From NCBI RefSeq assembly GCF_003591485.1, contig NZ_QZCF01000005.1, forward strand, positions 310,001 to 374,000: DNA of 64,000 nucleotides. The letters are read 5' to 3'. The position numbers and the translations under genes were made by a program. This document shows positions 16,669 through 24,140 of this stretch, piece by piece. The notes below the pieces were generated by a model. The model was not told the DNA's origin and made no database searches. It was given only the letters and a program-made list of their open reading frames with translations. This stretch comes from Paenibacillus sp. 1011MAR3C5 (GTDB lineage Bacteria; Bacillota; Bacilli; Paenibacillales; Paenibacillaceae). The number at the start of each line of letters is the position of its first letter. Within the stretch, counting starts at the first letter, position 1.

Positions 16669-17753
16669 GGAAGCATCGACTCAGGCGCGTTGTGGCGCTG
16701 CTGCTGCTTATTGCAGGGATAGGGACGCAGACGGGCTGCTGGGACAACAAAGACATCAATCACCGCTCGCTTCCCGTGGTGATGGGCATCTCCAAGACCG
16801 AAGACCTGTATACCGTCGTCCTGCAAATTCCCGAGCCCAGCCAAAACTCGAATATGGGCACAGATTTCCGGTTTGTGCAATCAACAGGCAGTACGATCAA
16901 CGAGATCGTAGACCGGATCGGCGCCAACATGGAGACACAGATGGATCTCCTTCATCTGAAGGTGATCTTAATTGAGCAGGGATATGCGGAGGAAGGCATT
17001 AACGATGCCGTGTCCGCGTTTATGCGAACAAACGTCATTTCTCCGCGAACGATGGCCGTCATCTGCGATGAGCCAATCGAGCATTTCTTCTCAAAAATCA
17101 AACGGTATAGCCAAAATAACGGCACCATATTGGAGGATTTCTTCCAATTCAACGCCGGATGGAGTCCACAGGTGGCGCAGTCGCGAATGTGGGAGCTGTT
17201 CCGAAGCATACACTCGTACACACATGACGAAGCCATTCCGATCATCAAGTCAGGCAGCGGCACAGTCATCGAGACGAGGGGAAGCGGCATTATCAGGAAT
17301 GGAAAGATGGTGGGGCGGCTATCTGCGAATGAGACATTGCTGGCCAATATCTTCAACGGGTTGGATGTAAAGGGCAAGATCGAGGTGATGAACAGCGCGA
17401 CCGTCCAAATTGTAGGCAACCGGATTCGCAATAAGAGCTCCATGGAAGACGGCATTCCGGTGCTGAGAAGCAGCATTCATTTGAAGGTAACGCTTCTGGA
17501 GATGAAAGGCAATCCGACGAAAGAGCAGATCAAAGAACAGCTGCAAGCGAATCTGGAGGAGAGGCTCAATAGCGTGCTGCGGAAAATGAAGGCCGATCAA
17601 GCCGACATTCTGGGACTTGGCCAGCTATTCCGCAACAAGCTGACACGGGATCAGCTGCAGGCATGGCGTACCGATTATTTGCCGCATCTCAAGACGGACA
17701 TTACCTTTGAAGTATCCATCGAAAGTGAAGGAGACTTGAAAATGGGGGCATAA
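16665..17753 (+). CDS. spore germination receptor lipoprotein subunit C (GerC family), operon 1
   Basis: The 362-residue product has a signal peptide with lipobox ending QTGCWDNKDIN, the standard GerC start, so it is lipid-anchored on the outer face of the inner spore membrane. The remainder shows the GerC pattern with PRTMAVICDEP, and SGTVIETRGSGIIRNGKMVG in the middle. It completes an A-B-C operon with four-base overlaps. A hairpin follows at 17782. Confidence 0.92.
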   Translation: MRKHRLRRVVALLLLIAGIGTQTGCWDNKDINHRSLPVVMGISKTEDLYTVVLQIPEPSQNSNMGTDFRFVQSTGSTINEIVDRIGANMETQMDLLHLKVILIEQGYAEEGINDAVSAFMRTNVISPRTMAVICDEPIEHFFSKIKRYSQNNGTILEDFFQFNAGWSPQVAQSRMWELFRSIHSYTHDEAIPIIKSGSGTVIETRGSGIIRNGKMVGRLSANETLLANIFNGLDVKGKIEVMNSATVQIVGNRIRNKSSMEDGIPVLRSSIHLKVTLLEMKGNPTKEQIKEQLQANLEERLNSVLRKMKADQADILGLGQLFRNKLTRDQLQAWRTDYLPHLKTDITFEVSIESEGDLKMGA

Positions 17754-17781
17754 GGCCGGAGGATTCGATACTTCCAGGAGA

Positions 17782-17823
17782 AGGACTGGTCCAGGTAAGA
17801 TCAGAAGTTCCCGGGCCGGTCCT
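17782..17823 (+). terminator. hairpin after ger operon 1
   Basis: AGGACTGGTCC (17782-17792) pairs, with two wobbles, with GGGCCGGTCCT (17813-17823). The following bases are only moderately T-rich (ATTTCC), so termination may be partial. Confidence 0.5.
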
Positions 17824-17892
17824 ATTTCCGTTGGATTAATCTTAGACACGAATGAAAATATAGTCAATATTATCGTTTAAAAAGTTTATTTA

Positions 17893-17921
17893 TTGACTCC
17901 TTGCGAATTTACGATTATGAT
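17893..17921 (+). promoter_or_regulatory. sigma-A promoter of the IscA-like gene
   Basis: TTGACT (17893-17898) and TATGAT (17916-17921) are separated by 17 bases. The A/T-rich stretch that follows may hold further control sites. Confidence 0.7.
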
Positions 17922-17990
17922 CTACCTATATAGTTTTTATACAGATACATATAAAAAGTGTGGATTCCATAGGAAATGAGGTTGAGATAA

Positions 17991-18344
17991 ATGATAGAGA
18001 TTAGTGAAAATGCAACTGAGCAGATCCTTGAGATGCTGAACAGTTTGAATCTAGAGCAAATGTATCTTCGTGTAGGAGTCGTCGATGGAGGCTGCAGCGG
18101 CTTGTCCTATGACCTGCGATTCGACGATCAGCGGACGGAAGAGGATATCTTCTTGTCCATGAACGGCTTTCAGATGCTTGTGGAGTCCAGAAGCATGCCG
18201 TTTCTTGAGGGTCTGAAGATCGATTATCAAAGGCAGGGGATGACCGGAGGCTTTACTATGGACAATCCAAATGTGAAAGCCAGCTGCGGCTGCGGAGCAA
18301 GCTTCCGGACCGCAACGTACAGAGGAACCGCCAAGAAATGTTAA
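17991..18344 (+). CDS. A-type iron-sulfur carrier (HesB/IscA family)
   Basis: The 117-residue protein has the three cysteines of A-type carriers: one in DGGCSGLSY and two in ASCGCGASF near the C-terminus. Such proteins hold an Fe-S cluster or iron and pass it to targets. It begins at ATG 17991 with a weak GAGGTTGAG site. The ferredoxin-NADP reductase gene follows 29 bases later and probably shares its transcript. A SufR-like regulator lies 2.2 kb away. Confidence 0.9.
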   Translation: MIEISENATEQILEMLNSLNLEQMYLRVGVVDGGCSGLSYDLRFDDQRTEEDIFLSMNGFQMLVESRSMPFLEGLKIDYQRQGMTGGFTMDNPNVKASCGCGASFRTATYRGTAKKC

Positions 18345-18373
18345 CAACATCGTATTAGAAGGGAATGCAAGTC

Positions 18374-19375
18374 ATGATTATAGAGAACGAACAAGATATA
18401 GTAGACATGCTTATTATCGGAGGGGGACCAGCGGGGATGTTCGCCGCCTTCTATGCCGGCATGCGCCAATCCAGCATGAAAATTATCGATAGCATGCCGC
18501 AGCTCGGCGGACAGTTGGCCGCTCTTTATCCGGAGAAAAATATATATGATGTCGCGGGATTTCCTGCGGTTACAGCCGGGGAGCTGGTATCGCGCTTGGA
18601 GCAGCAGCTACGCCTGTTCCCTGTACAAGTGCATCTGGAAGAAAAGGTACAGCAGGTTGTGAAGGAAGAGGAGCGGCGGTTCAGAGTCGTTACAGATAAA
18701 GGCGTCCATTATGGCCGCACGGTTATTATTGCTGGCGGAGTAGGCGCGTTCGAGCCGAGACAACTGGAGCTTCCTGAGGCAAGGAGCTACGCGGGCAGGG
18801 GGCTGTATTATTTTATAAGCGACCTGCAAGCTTTCGCCGGACAGGATGTAGTGATCTGCGGCGGAGGGGATTCCGCAGTCGACTGGTCGCTTATGCTGGA
18901 GCCGATTGCGAAGAGCGTTACGCTCATTCATCGCAGAGATAAATTTAGAGCCCACGAGCATAGTGTGGAGCAGCTCATGAGGTCCAGCGTGACGGTCATG
19001 ACTTCGATGGAGGTTAAGGAATTATCCGGTGAGGAACGGTTGGAGCAGATGACTGTTGCGAGCAGCCGCACTGGCGAGGAAATAACGCTCTCCTGCAGTT
19101 CGCTTATTGTGAATTACGGATTTGTCTCATCGCTTGGACCGATTGCAGAGTGGGGAATCGAGGTTCAACAGGGCTCTATTCGAGTAGATTCCAGAATGGA
19201 GACAAGCATTCCGGGGATTTTCGCAGCAGGAGACATTACGACGTATCCCGGCAAGCTGAAGCTGATCGCGGTCGGATTCGGCGAAGCGCCAACGGCGGTC
19301 AACAATGCTAAGGTGTATATTGATCCACAGGCGCGATTGTCGCCCGGACATAGCAGTCATATGAAGCTGAAGTGA
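18374..19375 (+). CDS. ferredoxin--NADP(+) reductase, thioredoxin-reductase-like type (YumC-like)
   Basis: The 333-residue flavoprotein has an FAD-binding start (DMLIIGGGPAGMFAAFYAGM), a second nucleotide fold (VVICGGGDSAVDW, then HRRDKFRAHE) and the FAD end motif IFAAGDITTYPGK. It lacks the CxxC pair of true thioredoxin reductases, which marks the Bacillus YumC group that reduces ferredoxin or flavodoxin with NADPH. AGAAGGG at 18356-18363 fits ATG 18374 better than ATG 18365. Pairing with an Fe-S carrier suggests electron supply for Fe-S assembly or Fe-S enzymes. Confidence 0.9.
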   Translation: MIIENEQDIVDMLIIGGGPAGMFAAFYAGMRQSSMKIIDSMPQLGGQLAALYPEKNIYDVAGFPAVTAGELVSRLEQQLRLFPVQVHLEEKVQQVVKEEERRFRVVTDKGVHYGRTVIIAGGVGAFEPRQLELPEARSYAGRGLYYFISDLQAFAGQDVVICGGGDSAVDWSLMLEPIAKSVTLIHRRDKFRAHEHSVEQLMRSSVTVMTSMEVKELSGEERLEQMTVASSRTGEEITLSCSSLIVNYGFVSSLGPIAEWGIEVQQGSIRVDSRMETSIPGIFAAGDITTYPGKLKLIAVGFGEAPTAVNNAKVYIDPQARLSPGHSSHMKLK

Positions 19376-19392
19376 CCTATATAGCACAAGAA

Positions 19393-19424
19393 AACGGCGA
19401 GTTCCCGATCGGGAACTCGCCGTT
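19393..19424. terminator. 14-bp hairpin between convergent genes
   Basis: AACGGCGAGTTCCC (19393-19406) and GGGAACTCGCCGTT (19411-19424) are exact inverted copies. On the minus strand the hairpin is followed by TTTTCTTG, so it clearly ends trhO; on the plus strand the tail GTTGTTG is weaker. Confidence 0.8.
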
Positions 19425-19432
19425 GTTGTAGG

Positions 19433-20338
19433 TTAAAGAGCTTGCTGTCGAAGGCTGTCATTCGTCTTGCAGTCGTCGGAGCAGTAGCCCTCATGCGTCT
19501 CCAGACAATTCTCACAGACCAAATGCTGATGATGACATAGATCATCAGCACAGTTAATGTAGTGATCAGTGGGACTGTCGCAGTGATGGCACTTGCCGAC
19601 AGTGATGTTTTCCTCCGTCTGGTTAATACGGACAGAGATGCGCTCATCGAATACATACATTTTGCCATCGAAGAGACGTCCCTGCACGACCGGGTCCTTA
19701 CCGTAAGTGGCGATGCCGCCATCGAGCTGGGCAACATCGTTGAAGCCTTCATTCATCAAAACGCCCGTAAGCTTCTCGCAGCGAATGCCGCCTGTACAAT
19801 AGGTAAGGATGGTCTTGTCTTTGGCATCCTTCAGGTTGTTGCGAATCCATTCCGGGAACTCGCGGAAAGACTCTACTGTAGGACGGATGGCTCCGCGGAA
19901 ATGGCCAAGATCGTATTCATAGTCATTTCGTCCATCGATAATAACGACGTCGTCCCGCTGGAGCTGCTCGTAAAATTCCTCAGGCGACAAGCGCTTGCCG
20001 CTAGTGACATTCGGGTCGAGCGGTGTAGGGTAACGCAGCGTGACGAGCTCCTTCTTGGGACGAACAAACAATTTCTTGAAGGCATGCTGATCGGTTTCGT
20101 CGACCTTGAAGACCATATCCGAGAATAGGGGATGGCTGCGCATATAGGCGATATACGCATCCGTCTGCTCCACAGTACCGGACAATGTGCCGTTAATGCC
20201 TTCTTCAGCGATAAGAATTCTTCCTAATACCCCCAGTTCCTTGCAATAAGCAAGATGCTCCGCTGCGAATGCCTCATAATCCGCAATGGTTACATATTTG
20301 TAGTACAATAATATTCGGTAAGGCTGGTTTGATTCCAT
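19433..20338 (-). CDS. trhO: tRNA uridine(34) 5-hydroxylase, rhodanese-type (TrhO)
   Basis: The 301-residue protein has the UPF0176/TrhO layout: an N-terminal acylphosphatase-like domain (LLYYKYVTI, EEGINGTLSG), a rhodanese domain with the active Cys in TYCTGGIRCEK, and a C-terminal Cys-rich tail (CHHCDSPTDHY, CENCLETHEGYC). It hydroxylates the wobble uridine of several tRNAs. I start it at ATG 20338 with GAGGAG ten bases upstream. The open frame extends 114 codons further upstream, but that part shows no family similarity. The upstream region shares a 13-base motif with the neighbouring regulator gene. Confidence 0.9.
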   Translation of the reverse strand: MESNQPYRILLYYKYVTIADYEAFAAEHLAYCKELGVLGRILIAEEGINGTLSGTVEQTDAYIAYMRSHPLFSDMVFKVDETDQHAFKKLFVRPKKELVTLRYPTPLDPNVTSGKRLSPEEFYEQLQRDDVVIIDGRNDYEYDLGHFRGAIRPTVESFREFPEWIRNNLKDAKDKTILTYCTGGIRCEKLTGVLMNEGFNDVAQLDGGIATYGKDPVVQGRLFDGKMYVFDERISVRINQTEENITVGKCHHCDSPTDHYINCADDLCHHQHLVCENCLETHEGYCSDDCKTNDSLRQQAL

Positions 20339-20466
20339 GTTCTGTACACTCCTCATAAGTTGACGCCCGCATGATCCAACAGATGGATTGCAGCGTTTCA
20401 TTCGTTGTAAATAACCAGGTCGCACTAAGCAGAGCTGCGAATCTATATAATCAACATAGTGAATAC

Positions 20467-20479
20467 TATTATATATAAA
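20467..20479 (-). promoter_or_regulatory. shared A/T motif upstream of trhO (copy 1)
   Basis: TATTATATATAAA on the plus strand, read as TTTATATATAATA on the minus strand, includes a TATAAT -10 for trhO. The identical 13-mer occurs upstream of the SufR-like gene at 21261-21273, and both copies have CATCT just upstream on the minus strand. Confidence 0.45.
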
Positions 20480-20508
20480 GTAGATGCGCAGGAACCGGTG
20501 TGGTCCAT

Positions 20509-21159
20509 CTATTGCACATGATCGGATGGAGATTTCTTCCGAATGCGGTATACGCATTTCTTGCCTTGCTTGGCCAGGCACTCCGTCCGTTTCACCTCGG
20601 CGCCGAGCAGCGATTCGAACAGCCGAAGCTCGCATGTGCAGGCATGATTGTAGTTGTTGGCTACTTGATAGATCGGGCAATTGTATTCCGTTAACTCGTA
20701 TACATCATCCGAGGTTTTCTCCCAGGTGGCCATGTATCCGTTGTTGCTCTGAATCTGGGCCAAGGCTGCAATCCGGCTCTCCAGGTCCTTGCCGTCCAGA
20801 TTGGGCAGATATCGCTTCTGCATAGATACTTGCCTTAGATCGAACAGATGATTGACCATCTCTTCGCCGGCTTCTTCCTTGAGCTCGGACAGCAAATCAA
20901 GCGCAACGGCATGATACCGCTTCGGGAAAAAATCCTCGGCTTTCTCCGTCAAGCGATAGACGGATACGGGGCGTCCCATCGGCTGCCGGACTGTCGTATA
21001 TTCGATCAGCTCTTCCTTCTCCAGCACGGCGAGATGCCTGCGGACGGCCATTCCGGTAATGCCAAGCTGTTCGGTAATATCTTTGGCACTTAATTCGCTT
21101 TGGGTTTTGAGCATTTTCATAATGATTTCTCGTGTGGATAGTTCTAGATCCTCTTTCAC
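20509..21159 (-). CDS. SufR-like Fe-S-responsive winged-helix regulator
   Basis: The 216-residue protein has an N-terminal DeoR/ArsR-type winged helix (SAKDITEQLGITGMAVRRHL) and a C-terminal domain with Cys161, Cys174, Cys176, Cys194 and Cys202 in YNCPI, HACTCELRLF, RTECLA and KKCVYRI. This ordering resembles SufR, which binds an Fe-S cluster through such cysteines and represses suf/isc-type genes. The GTG at 21159 follows GGGAGGTG. Its neighbours (IscA-like carrier, ferredoxin reductase, TrhO) fit an Fe-S role. It is a family assignment by pattern; cluster ligands are not proven. Confidence 0.75.
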   Translation of the reverse strand: MKEDLELSTREIIMKMLKTQSELSAKDITEQLGITGMAVRRHLAVLEKEELIEYTTVRQPMGRPVSVYRLTEKAEDFFPKRYHAVALDLLSELKEEAGEEMVNHLFDLRQVSMQKRYLPNLDGKDLESRIAALAQIQSNNGYMATWEKTSDDVYELTEYNCPIYQVANNYNHACTCELRLFESLLGAEVKRTECLAKQGKKCVYRIRKKSPSDHVQ

Positions 21160-21260
21160 TACACTTCACCTCCCGCATAAGAATAGGCCCCAACATAAAA
21201 AAGAGTAGGGAGATTGAAATAGAGTCCTTAGACCTTATCCACGTAAACCTACATCATCTA

Positions 21261-21273
21261 TATTATATATAAA
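21261..21273 (-). promoter_or_regulatory. shared A/T motif upstream of the SufR-like gene (copy 2)
   Basis: The same 13-mer as at 20467. It lies 100 bases before the GTG and includes a TATAAT in the direction of the regulator gene. CATCT and AGATG flank it (21253-21257 and 21272-21276), giving a loose inverted repeat that could be an autoregulatory operator. Confidence 0.45.
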
Positions 21274-21658
21274 AGATGAAGCTATGTATACTAATGAGCC
21301 ACTCAAGGCTCTCATAACTCCAATTGTAAATGATGACAATTGCGGCATTCCGTGTATTGGAGCATATTTGACGGTGATTCCATTAGAGTTTGAAGTCTGT
21401 ATTTACATCCATCGATTAGAATTGTATGTTGAAGTAACAGAAGGAACCTTATTATGGAGGGTTAGCGGCAATGCCCTTTCATTCCCTCTTGATATGTTCG
21501 TAACCCAAGTGATTCCTTCACGTATATAGTGGTGAGCATGATCCGACGGATCGGTCAAGGCAGAATAGCCGTGACCGGCCGTCTATGGGGCGACCTCATC
21601 TGTCCGAATGGAACATGTTGATCAAATTATCATAATAGAAGTTGAGGGAACCCACTGT
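21274..21658 (+). other. gene-poor stretch with one doubtful 81-codon frame
   Basis: A frame at 21284-21529 has no convincing ribosome site and no recognisable motif; I do not call it a gene. The rest precedes the polyprenyl synthetase gene, whose own promoter I could not place. Confidence 0.4.
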
Positions 21659-24040
21659 ATGAATGAGACGATTATGGATGATGCCGATGCATGGTATCGG
21701 CGGGCGGAACAGAAAGCCGCTCACTACTTTGCTGAATTGCACAGGCAGATGACCGGCAAGTCGTATGTACCTGCACTTACAGAAGATATTCGCCAATGGA
21801 AAAGAAATCCGATCCACCAAACAGTGCTGTCGCTGATGGCGCGAAGCGCACGCAAGCCGGACTCCCGTCATTATGACCGTTATATCCAGTGGCTGAAGTA
21901 CACGGGCAAGCTGGATGATTATTTGGATCGAAGCGTTTCTTATATTTATATGAGAGATTTGGGCCAGGCGCTTGATGCTCCGAGGACCCAGCAGAAGATA
22001 CGCAAGGTAGTTAATGAGGTTAAGGAAAAACTGATCAGATCCTCGAAGCAGGGCGAGGGAGGTCAAGCTGATGAGTTAAGCTTGGCAAGCTTGTATCGCT
22101 GGGCTCAGAAGGAAGGTGTCGAGGATGCCGCGATTTGGGTCATGGATAAGCTGAAGACCGTATCCTCGAGATTGCCGGAGGAGATGAACGCTGATCATGC
22201 CTTGCGCAAGCTGATCAAGATCATCGTCGGAGTCGTCCTGCATGTTACGGATGAACTGGACGAGGAGGAGGATCCGGTTGAACGTTCCAGAAGGCTTGAT
22301 GAAGCGATCAGGATAGGCTATTCCTATGGCCTGACCTACCCCTTTATCGATGATTTGCTGGATTGCGGTCTTCTTGATGCGAAGGAGAAGCAGCAGTACT
22401 CGGAGATGATTCGCGTCTCGCTTCTGCAAGGAGCGGTGCCTGAGCACTGCGACTGGTCAGGCTCGAACCGGGAGCTTGTTCGATACGTTCATGCGGAGCT
22501 TCGCGAAGCATTTAACTACATTAAATATTATCAGAAGCCAGAGAGATTGCAGACGTTCTATGAACAGTCTTATGTGTTTTTTCAATCCCAGGACATGGAT
22601 AGAAGCAAGGTGCTGACCAACCCGGCCTATACGAATGAGGAGCTGTATTACCCCATCATTCTGAAATCCGCTTCCTCACGCTTAATTGTCAGAACCGTTC
22701 TGAGTGCCTCCGAGGATGAAGGCTTCGACCATCATACCTTTTACTACGGCATCTATAATCAGCTGGCGGATGATTTTGCCGATGTATTCGATGATATGCG
22801 AGACGGTGCTGTCACACCATATACGTATTACCTCAAGTATCGTGATCAGCGACCGGATCTGATCAATCCGTTCGAATTGTATTGGACCGTCACTGCTCAT
22901 CTGATCCATCATGTCTACCAGGGCAACAGCAAGACGAGGGATGTCATGCTGGATCGGGCGATTAACGGGCTGAAGCGCTGCAAGGAACGGATTGGCATGG
23001 ATAAGTATAATGAAATGATGGACATCTTGACATCCGGCCATCCGGAATTCAACCGCCTAATTCAGCACATGGTACAAAAAGCGGATGACGTGGATTTCTA
23101 TGATAAGCTGCTACGAGATCGGTTGATTGATGTGTTGAAGCGCAATCGCCAGGAGAAAGAGGCTTTCTACGATACATTCGAATCCGTGCGGGAGGGGATC
23201 AACCACCATCTTCTCATTCCCGCCGACACAGCTATTCCGCCGATGAAGATTTCTCTTATTGATGCTGCCAACCACAGCCTTGAGGGAGACGGCAAGCGTC
23301 TGCGTCCCGTATTAGCCTGGGTGATGGGCGTACAAGTGTATGGGCTGCCGCCATCTTCTCTTACGCCGCTTATACGTTCGCTTGAATATATGCATACTGC
23401 ATCTTTGATCTTCGACGATCTTCCGTCGCAGGATAACGCGTCGATGCGAAGAGGGAAGCCAACCCTCCATCAGGTGCACGACAGTGCGACAGCGGAGTTG
23501 ACGGGATTGTATCTGATTCAGAGAGCAACGCAGGAGCAGGCGTCTCTTACGGATTTCGATCCGAAGGCGGTATTGTCCCTGATGAGATACTCCTCCCAGA
23601 AGGCGGGAGAGATGAGCATGGGCCAAGCGATGGACCTGCAGTACAAAGGCATGGCGCTGACGCTGGAACAGCTCCGGGCCGTGTCCTATTACAAGACGGG
23701 CATCGCCTTCGAAGCTTGTCTGGTCATGCCGGCTATTCTGGCACAGGCAGATGACACTGAGATGGAGAGACTGAAGGCCTTCGCCTATCATGCGGGAATC
23801 GCCTTCCAGATCAAGGACGACTTGCTGGATGCGGAGGGAGATACGCTTACGCTTGGCAAGCCTGCCGGGAAGGATACAGACAACAATATATCTTCCTTCG
23901 TGGCCGTCCTTGGCCTGGATGCCGCCAGAAGAGAGATGTGGGAGCATTATTGCGAGGCTATGGATGCGCTCAGCGAGATGGGGCGGCCCAGCGAATTCTT
24001 GAAGCAGCTGCTGCATTACATGGTGAGCCGGGATCACTAG
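21659..24040 (+). CDS. large two-part protein with C-terminal polyprenyl synthetase domain
   Basis: The 793-residue protein ends in a complete trans-prenyl diphosphate synthase domain (about 510-793): GDGKRLRPVLAW, the first Asp-rich motif FDDLPSQD (Asp586-587) with MRRGKPT, and the second, QIKDDLLD (Asp720-721). Normal enzymes have about 290-330 residues. Here about 500 additional, mostly helical residues precede it. They contain their own Asp-rich stretches, YPFIDDLLDCG (231-235) and DDFADVFDDMRDG (371-382), that resemble class I isoprenoid-enzyme motifs. The N-terminal half is not a family I recognise; it might be a terpene-synthase-like partner. ATG 21659 with GAGGG is preferred over ATG 21608, which lacks a ribosome site. 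Confidence 0.85.
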   Translation: MNETIMDDADAWYRRAEQKAAHYFAELHRQMTGKSYVPALTEDIRQWKRNPIHQTVLSLMARSARKPDSRHYDRYIQWLKYTGKLDDYLDRSVSYIYMRDLGQALDAPRTQQKIRKVVNEVKEKLIRSSKQGEGGQADELSLASLYRWAQKEGVEDAAIWVMDKLKTVSSRLPEEMNADHALRKLIKIIVGVVLHVTDELDEEEDPVERSRRLDEAIRIGYSYGLTYPFIDDLLDCGLLDAKEKQQYSEMIRVSLLQGAVPEHCDWSGSNRELVRYVHAELREAFNYIKYYQKPERLQTFYEQSYVFFQSQDMDRSKVLTNPAYTNEELYYPIILKSASSRLIVRTVLSASEDEGFDHHTFYYGIYNQLADDFADVFDDMRDGAVTPYTYYLKYRDQRPDLINPFELYWTVTAHLIHHVYQGNSKTRDVMLDRAINGLKRCKERIGMDKYNEMMDILTSGHPEFNRLIQHMVQKADDVDFYDKLLRDRLIDVLKRNRQEKEAFYDTFESVREGINHHLLIPADTAIPPMKISLIDAANHSLEGDGKRLRPVLAWVMGVQVYGLPPSSLTPLIRSLEYMHTASLIFDDLPSQDNASMRRGKPTLHQVHDSATAELTGLYLIQRATQEQASLTDFDPKAVLSLMRYSSQKAGEMSMGQAMDLQYKGMALTLEQLRAVSYYKTGIAFEACLVMPAILAQADDTEMERLKAFAYHAGIAFQIKDDLLDAEGDTLTLGKPAGKDTDNNISSFVAVLGLDAARREMWEHYCEAMDALSEMGRPSEFLKQLLHYMVSRDH

Positions 24041-24057
24041 AAAGAGGCGTGTATCAG

Positions 24058-24104
24058 ACCAAAGAACCTTCAACAGCCTACGCAGGCGTTGAAGGTTCTT
24101 TGGT
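24058..24104. terminator. 17-bp hairpin between convergent genes
   Basis: ACCAAAGAACCTTCAAC (24058-24074) pairs perfectly with GTTGAAGGTTCTTTGGT (24088-24104); the loop itself can add GCCT/AGGC pairs. It separates the polyprenyl synthetase from the convergent P-type ATPase. Confidence 0.8.
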
Positions 24105-24140
24105 GATTTTGTCTAATTCAAATGCAGGGGGATGGAATCG

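Noticed and set aside
19433-20680. 415-codon open frame containing trhO
   Set aside because: The first 114 codons have no family similarity and cross the probable promoter; ATG 20338 has a ribosome site and gives the normal protein.
21284-21529. 81-codon frame before the polyprenyl synthetase
   Set aside because: No ribosome site, no motif, no coupling to neighbours.
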